Source: Acholoe squamosa
Taxonomy: Eukaryota; Annelida; Polychaeta; Phyllodocida; Polynoidae
Assembly: GCA_949317995.1 (NCBI GenBank)
Contig: OX439049.1
Span: 10,703,395 to 10,767,394, forward strand
Direction: 5' to 3'
DNA length: 64,000 nt
Program-made: the position numbers and the translations under genes
Notes under the pieces: generated by a model
Told to the model about the DNA's origin: nothing
The model's database searches: none
What the model saw: the letters and a program-made list of their open reading frames with translations, nothing else
Shown: piece by piece, positions 11,476-64,000 of the stretch
Numbering within the stretch: position 1 is the stretch's first letter
Layout of the letters: each line of letters opens with the position of its first letter

Positions 11476-11697
11476 ACACTATAGACAAATGTCATCGGAA
11501 TAACAGGAAAATCCTGACCCCAAAGTTGCCAGAGATCCATCATTATTTTCTAAGGGATTCATTGTACTACCATACTGCCACCTAGGGCATCTTATTAAAA
11601 TTACACTGAATCACTGCAAAGCGATTATGGTGGTTCGCTGTTCAGTTTTATTATGTTAGGATCCCTGGTAGATTCAACACTTTCTTTTTAAAGTGTA
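11476..11697 (+). mobile_element. CACTGTAAAAAA-family MITE
   Basis: It holds the full internal order: 'atgtcatcggaataacagg', 'gccagagatccatcattatt', 'ctgccacctagggc', 'gttcagttttatta', 'ggatccctggtagattcaac', and the terminal aagtgta. Confidence 0.8.
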
Positions 11698-11767
11698 TGA
11701 AAACTGAACAGCTGATTTTCCTATTGATGTGAGCCCAGGTGCATTTACAGAGCAATACGGTAACCGA

Positions 11768-11804
11768 CTCACTCAACTACTCACTCACTCACTCACTCAC
11801 TCTC
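11768..11804. repeat. (ACTC)n microsatellite
   Basis: Runs of cactcactcact with small interruptions. Confidence 0.85.
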
Positions 11805-11986
11805 ACCACCCCACTTCCCAACTGCCACCAGCTGTCTGGGCCATATGCCACTTTACCATAACACCCAGCAATATATATAAATATATATACATCCCAGTGT
11901 GTGTATGCGTATTTGGGGTACCATACCCAGGCTCCTGCTACACAGAGAGAAGGACTAGAGGCTTTTTCCTAAGGCACAACAACTAC

Positions 11987-12368
11987 AGACTGTGGCGGAT
12001 CAAGGATTTTGAAATTTAAAGGAGGGGGCAGACCTATCATCTAGCCTCTATATTTGGCTAGATTTGAGGCTTATAAGAGGACCAGCGCCTGTGGCGCTGC
12101 TCGCACAAAAAGAAGTGGCGCCACCACGCGCCAAAAGCATTGCAACTTCTACCGTTGTTACTCTGTGCTTGTCACACAACTTCTACTGTTTTCTTTCGCT
12201 GGTTGCTATCAGACAGAGTGTGAGTTGCCAACTCCGGGAACATCCCACGTCAAAGCGGACAACTTCCAGGGTAGTTGTTTTGGTAATGTTAGTGGAACAA
12301 TAAACCCTTAAATACAGGCAAAAAGGAGGGGTGTGCACCCCGCACCCCCTATCTAAATCCGCCACTGA
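11987..12368. mobile_element. hAT-like MITE with CAGTGGCGGAT-type TIRs
   Basis: The left end is 'cagactgtggcggatcaagg' and the right end is 'atctaaatccgccactga'. Both are variants of the CAGTGGCGGAT terminus common to animal hAT-type MITEs. Next to them are purine-rich 'ggagggggca' and its counterpart 'aggaggggtgtgcacccc'. The overlapping ORFs at 12054-12311 lie wholly inside the element and are not taken as genes. Confidence 0.65.
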
Positions 12369-12397
12369 ATTACAGCCACTGTGATTACAGAATCACA

Positions 12398-13022
12398 GGA
12401 AAAGGGCAGGTGATCGATCGTAGGTACTGTCCTACGACTCTTCTGTATGCTTAGCACTTATGGAGTAACTACGTAAGGTTTGGTAGATCAGTCATACTTT
12501 TTTTGGTACAAATTTCTTTATTGTAGAAGAAAATACAATTATATCTTGTTTCCAAAAGGTAGACAAAAATACATTTTTTTCAGAGTGTATCCTCGGACCT
12601 CAGCTATAGCAAAGCTGGAGTGCATCAATTCTGGGTAACTGGCATAAGCTTGCAGGAGGCCATTTCTTAAAGCACTACGACTAAATACCACCACTACGAC
12701 TTGAGACTCCCAACAATAAGGCAGGTGATCATAGGCACTGCACTATGACTGCTCTGTACGATTAGCACCTATGCAGTAATTACATAGGGCTTGGTAGAGC
12801 AGTCGTACTGGTGCAGGCATTAGTACTCACTAATGCATGCTATTGTAATGGGCTTATATTAAGGTCGTCACTACGATTTGAAGCACAGCAGTCATAATGT
12901 GTTAAGAAATGACCTCCTGTACTCCCAGGATGATTAAAGCAGTGTGATGCAATATTGCAAATTAGGCTTCTTACTGCAATTTGAAGGAGGGCACTCGTAG
13001 CGTGCTAAGAAACGGCCTCCAG
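12398..13022. repeat. Cluster of ACTACGACT-family MITE copies
   Basis: One complete copy (12653-12919, listed separately) is flanked by partial copies. At 12398-12500 the internal block 'gtactgtcctacgact...gcagtaa/gagtaactacgtaaggtt' recurs. At 12960-13022 a right end 'ggcactcgtagcgtgctaag...ggcctcc' recurs. This indicates repeated insertion or tandem duplication. Confidence 0.65.
12653..12919. mobile_element. ACTACGACT-family MITE, complete copy
   Basis: TIRs are caggaggccatttcttaa and ttaagaaatgacctcctg. Inside are 'ccactacgact', 'cctatgcagtaattacatag' and 'ggtagagcagtcgtactggt'. A second copy with the same order lies at 38224-38477. Confidence 0.8.
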
Positions 13023-16000
13023 AGACAGAGGGAGCTATGAGGGTCTGGAGGGAGCCAGTCAGTTAGTCAGTCAGGGAGGGACAGAGTGTGAGAGATGGGG
13101 GACAGTGGTGGAGGAGTGGGTGAGTGGATCATATACAGCATAAACCGGGACACTTACTCACTGTACGACTACAAAGCAGGATATCGCTATACCACCATGC
13201 ACACACAGTGTGTGTTCAGGTTTTACTTAACATTATATTAGTCTCCTGTCATACTCATAGGATGCTTCTGCTGCTAGGATCATGTGCTGTATTTCACCAA
13301 TAGGAGTCATATCGCACATTATATTTCTATAGATCTATGTTATTCTTGGATTATTCCATTATCATCCTGGCAGGACCTCTTAACCACCATATATGTATAC
13401 TCAGTGTGTACTAGTTTTGCTTGTATTATTATCAGTCTCTTGACATAGGCTGCTGCTAGGAGGATGTATAGTGTGTCTCTATAGGGGTCATATCACAGAA
13501 TAATTTATGCCTGATTGCACGGGATCATCCATCTGTCATCATTGCAGTCTCCAACAGAAAGCAGGAGTCCTTAGTCATCAAACATTATAGTCAGTGAGTG
13601 AGTGCAAGCTATACTACTTATATCAGGTCAATGTCATAGGATGCTGGAAGGATGTGCGGGATATCCTACTAATACTGTAGGAGGTATACAATATCGACAA
13701 GAGCATCTCCCTGGATTATCCCTTTGTATTTGATATCAGCTTCACATTACATATCAGAAGCGGGGATACAGGTTCAGTACATTCTGGCTATACTTGCATT
13801 ACTCTGAGTCCCCTGTCATATGCTAAGCTGCAAAAGTATAGAGTCATTGGAGTCATATCACAGAATATTTACATGCCATCTTCCTATTAATTTGCGCTGA
13901 CACGATATACAAACTCTGCTAACAAGTAGAGAGTGGACCTGTATACTACACAATGGGTGATGGATAGGTTCTTTACTTGTAGTTTGGACCTAATGTCATA
14001 GGATGCAACTGTGATGTATACTAGCACTGCTGGAGTGTACCGCAAAGTGTCAAAGCTACAAGGTAGCAGAACACGCCCCTGGATCACACCCAATGGCCCA
14101 TATCATTGGGTTGGGTATCAGAGCACCCAAGTCCCCCTATAAACATAACCCAGTACTCATTGGGGTACCATTGGACACCATTAGAACTAGTGGCATGGTA
14201 TTAGTGACAAATGGATGTCCAGGGTTTTCATTTTGTACTGTCTGATTCTTGTTATAGTTATTGTCTGATATGTTCATAGTGTATAAAGTCTCTCTCTATT
14301 ATATAAAGTGGGATACCCATACAATAGGAAATACTTAGAGCTTCTTGGAAAGCTTGATCTGTATGAGCTATCTAGGTGCTATAATATCAGAGATATTAGA
14401 GTTCACAGGATACAAATAAACATAGAAAAATATTAGCAGATCATATCCCTGGATTACAATAACTGCTGGCTCTTAACATTGTCACAGTGTTGCCTCAGGC
14501 TCATATATCTCACACAGTCCTACAGCCCTACCACTACCAAGAGGGACACACTCACTTGGAACTCGACACTGAAGTTGTTCCCTTTTTCACTGCCATTCCC
14601 CACTTGTGGAGGTCATTCTAGTCCTAGTACCAGTTTCCTGTGTTGGTGATAAGAGCGCTCTGGGGGACACAGGATACATTTGTTGTGTTCAAATAAGACC
14701 TGGAGAAGCCACAGTACATACTGCGCGAGCACCCTAGAAATTATAGAATCCCATAGCTCTCCATCGCAGCACTTAAATTCTGGTGTGGAAGTCAGAACTT
14801 CCTTCTGCTCAATTATCAATACATATTTCTAAACCCATGTACACCAACACTAGTCTTATTTGAGACCAGTACTCATTTGGAACCAGTGCTTATATAAGAC
14901 CCTGGTGCTTAGAGAAGTCAATATGGTTACACATCTAGAGGGTTAAACTAGAGAGCTAGCTGCCTGCTTGTTCTATCACACACTAGGACTTACTGAGTCA
15001 TCTCTGCCTCTGAGTAGGACTGGAATAACCACAGTGTTCATATTTTGTGTACACACAGTCTGCCATGACCAAGGGGGAGACAAATAAAAAGGCTGACTGT
15101 AAAACCTAATGTAAACACCTCACAAACCGATATGTCGCACACACAAATTAAAGAAAATGGATATGGCACAAATATCTATATTGGGAAAACTTTGTCCTTA
15201 ATCTGGTCTCTGAGCTCAGGAATACTCTACAAGTGGGAATAGGCCTTGACCTGAAAAGGTTTATAGGCAAGCCTTTTACGCTGGTTTTTTACGGTAGCAC
15301 TCAATGCGACCTGTGAGCAGGGAAAGAGAGGCAGGCTGACGTCAGCAATGGTAAAAGATATGCTGTGATTTATGACTTTACCCCTAGGAGGATTACTACC
15401 TGGTTGTGTTAGCCAGATTTGGGTTAATCAAGTAAATCTTCTCCCACTAAAAAGCAGAGCCTCAATTATCAACCGAGGTGTCTTTTCCTTTTCTGATTAG
15501 GTCAATCACTGCCACAAGGAATATTTTTTATATTCAACCAGGTGCTATATTGTGATACTTCAGGCATTTTGCAAGGCCAGGTGATCATACAATATTATGT
15601 GAGTTGTCAGTTCTCAAGCCTGGAAGCATAAAGTGGATTATTGACCAGCTCTACAGGAGATTCTTAGCTGATGCCCTCTAATCTTCTAGGGAGGCTTTTC
15701 CCCAGTATTGCCTACATCCCCAGACCAGTATTACCTACATTTATGTGATACCAACATATAAAACTGTTCCTCTTCCTCCAACCAATATATAGGACACACA
15801 GTGCTCTAAATAGACCCTACACTGATACATATACCATACACAATACCCTCAGACAGCAACAAGTACACTCCTATGAACACATGGACATATACAAGGTGCT
15901 ATCTACAACATACAGCTGGAGCTGCTCTGAGTAGGTCTGAGTAGTTGAAATACTCATTCTGTACTACTCTGTACCTGAGTGGATGTGTCTGGAGTAATAC

Positions 16001-16948
16001 ATAGGACTCTGTCTACTCTATAGCTATATAAGGTTTGACATACACAGGCCAACTGATGGATCTGTATAGGCTGTGATCTAGTTGAATACATTTTGTATTA
16101 GGAACTTAATAGTACTTTAATAAAGTGGACTACTTTTTATGTGTGGCTACATGTATACATACACCATTGATGGACTACTTTGTATATGTAGCTACATGTA
16201 TACATACACTACAGAGTGGGAGAAGACTCGCTATTAGGCCATCTACTCTCTGGATCTATTCCACTTCATACAAAGAGTCTGTACAGTAGTGCACCCCCCA
16301 GCTGTACCCCCCATGATGACTTCATACCCCTTACTCACCCAGCCTCCTCCTCCCTATGCACCTACACTACCTCCTCCTGCGTCCACCCTGGAGGAAGCCT
16401 AATCAGAGTAAGCTGGAGGAAGGGTCTGACTTGGAGGGGGTAAGAAAAGAGATGGAGGCAAAAATCAGTGTGCAAGAAAAATAGCTTAGATAGAGGGGGA
16501 GGAGCTCACCACTGTGGTGAGTTTCTGGAACTAGTGCTTGCTGACCTTTACCCTTGGAGTGTACAGGGAGCCATCAATCATCACCATGGTGATAGTCTAC
16601 AGAGGATGGTTACCATGACAACCAACAGCAGCTGTTTGGCTGGTTGCCTGGCAACTGATGCTAGGGTGGGTTGAAATGTACCCCTTAAGTTGGTGAAGTG
16701 AGCATTAGGGAGTGTTGGTGTATTGGTGGTATGGTTCAGGCAGTAGGCCACGAGAAATCTACCTGTATGTGTAGGTGGCCTGTTGTAACTCAGTCACCAC
16801 TAATCCTACTCACACTGAAATCTTTGGATCATCCCAGAACAAAATAAAAAGTAAAGATTTAATGGTTAAGCTTAAATGCTGCAAATATTATAGCAGCATC
16901 CACTAATCATTGAAAAGATTTGATTGAAATTTGATTGAATTAGTAAAC
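13023..16948. other. Upstream region of the DYRK4-like gene; no other gene recognised
   Basis: This is mostly unique, AT-rich sequence. Seen: one full CRE palindrome inside GCTGACGTCAGC (TGACGTCA at 15337-15344), and a short direct duplication near 16131-16208 ('tggctacatgtatacatacac' type). The promoter and 5' UTR of the gene presumably lie in or beyond this stretch. No TATA or initiator could be assigned with confidence. The short ORFs carry no domain. Confidence 0.5.
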
Positions 16949-63881
<46,933 letters not shown>

Positions 63882-64000
63882 CACCGACCAACTCCTGGAG
63901 TCGCAGACTGACCACTCAGGTTTTCAACACAGAAGGTGTCAAACAAGCTTATTGAACTACGTCAGCTCAAGACTTTTCCTACATGATAATATCAGTATTT
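63882..64000 (+). other. Start of the 3' UTR, cut by window end
   Basis: 119 nt follow the stop codon. No AATAAA-type signal is visible before the window ends, so the polyadenylation site lies beyond. Confidence 0.75.

Noticed and set aside
12054-12311. Two overlapping ORFs of 79-85 codons
   Set aside because: They lie entirely inside the CAGTGGCGGAT-type MITE at 11987-12368, and neither resembles a transposase.
16931-16948. Start of exon 1 at the TTG codon at 16931
   Set aside because: TTG is not a normal start in animals. The first ATG, at 16949, has A at -3 and follows an in-frame TGA at 16925, so it was chosen instead.

Overview
The window is animal nuclear DNA: AT-rich, intron-rich and crowded with short non-coding DNA transposons (MITEs), hairpin elements and satellites. 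There is no operon structure and no bacterial, plasmid or phage feature. The mixture of many TIR-bounded MITEs with a DYRK4-type kinase gene suggests a marine invertebrate bilaterian (for example an invertebrate deuterostome or a lophotrochozoan). The species cannot be fixed from sequence alone.

Layout. Positions 1-4230 hold two tandem-satellite arrays. They are diverged members of one ~150-bp family lying in opposite orientations, with a ~500-bp spacer between them. Positions 4231-16948 are intergenic and contain many MITEs, simple repeats and a few motif-level regulatory candidates (CTCF-like sites, full CRE palindromes), but no convincing gene.

Positions 16949-63881 hold one gene on the + strand, reconstructed here as 13 coding exons joined by 12 GT-AG introns in consistent reading frame (4773 nt, 1590 residues plus stop). 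It encodes a class II DYRK kinase that resembles DYRK4 most closely: the NAPA/DH-box region, all catalytic motifs, the YTY activation loop, and the DYRK4-like insert and C-terminal PPI motif are present. Ahead of this lies an unusual ~1000-residue serine-rich N-terminal extension, encoded mainly by one 2.95-kb exon and separated from the rest by a 20-kb intron. The gene's 3' UTR starts at 63882 and runs off the window.

The introns hold most of the mobile DNA. Intron 1 contains a ~2.27-kb foldback element with 975-bp arms, which any pre-mRNA would carry as a very long hairpin. Exon 3 ends inside a 42-bp minisatellite whose unit includes the 5' splice site, so the array presents several spare donors, two of them in frame. 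Intron 4 has three consecutive nuclear-receptor half-sites at one-base spacing. No reverse transcriptase, transposase or structural RNA gene was recognised. One tRNA-like (SINE-type) segment sits in intron 3.
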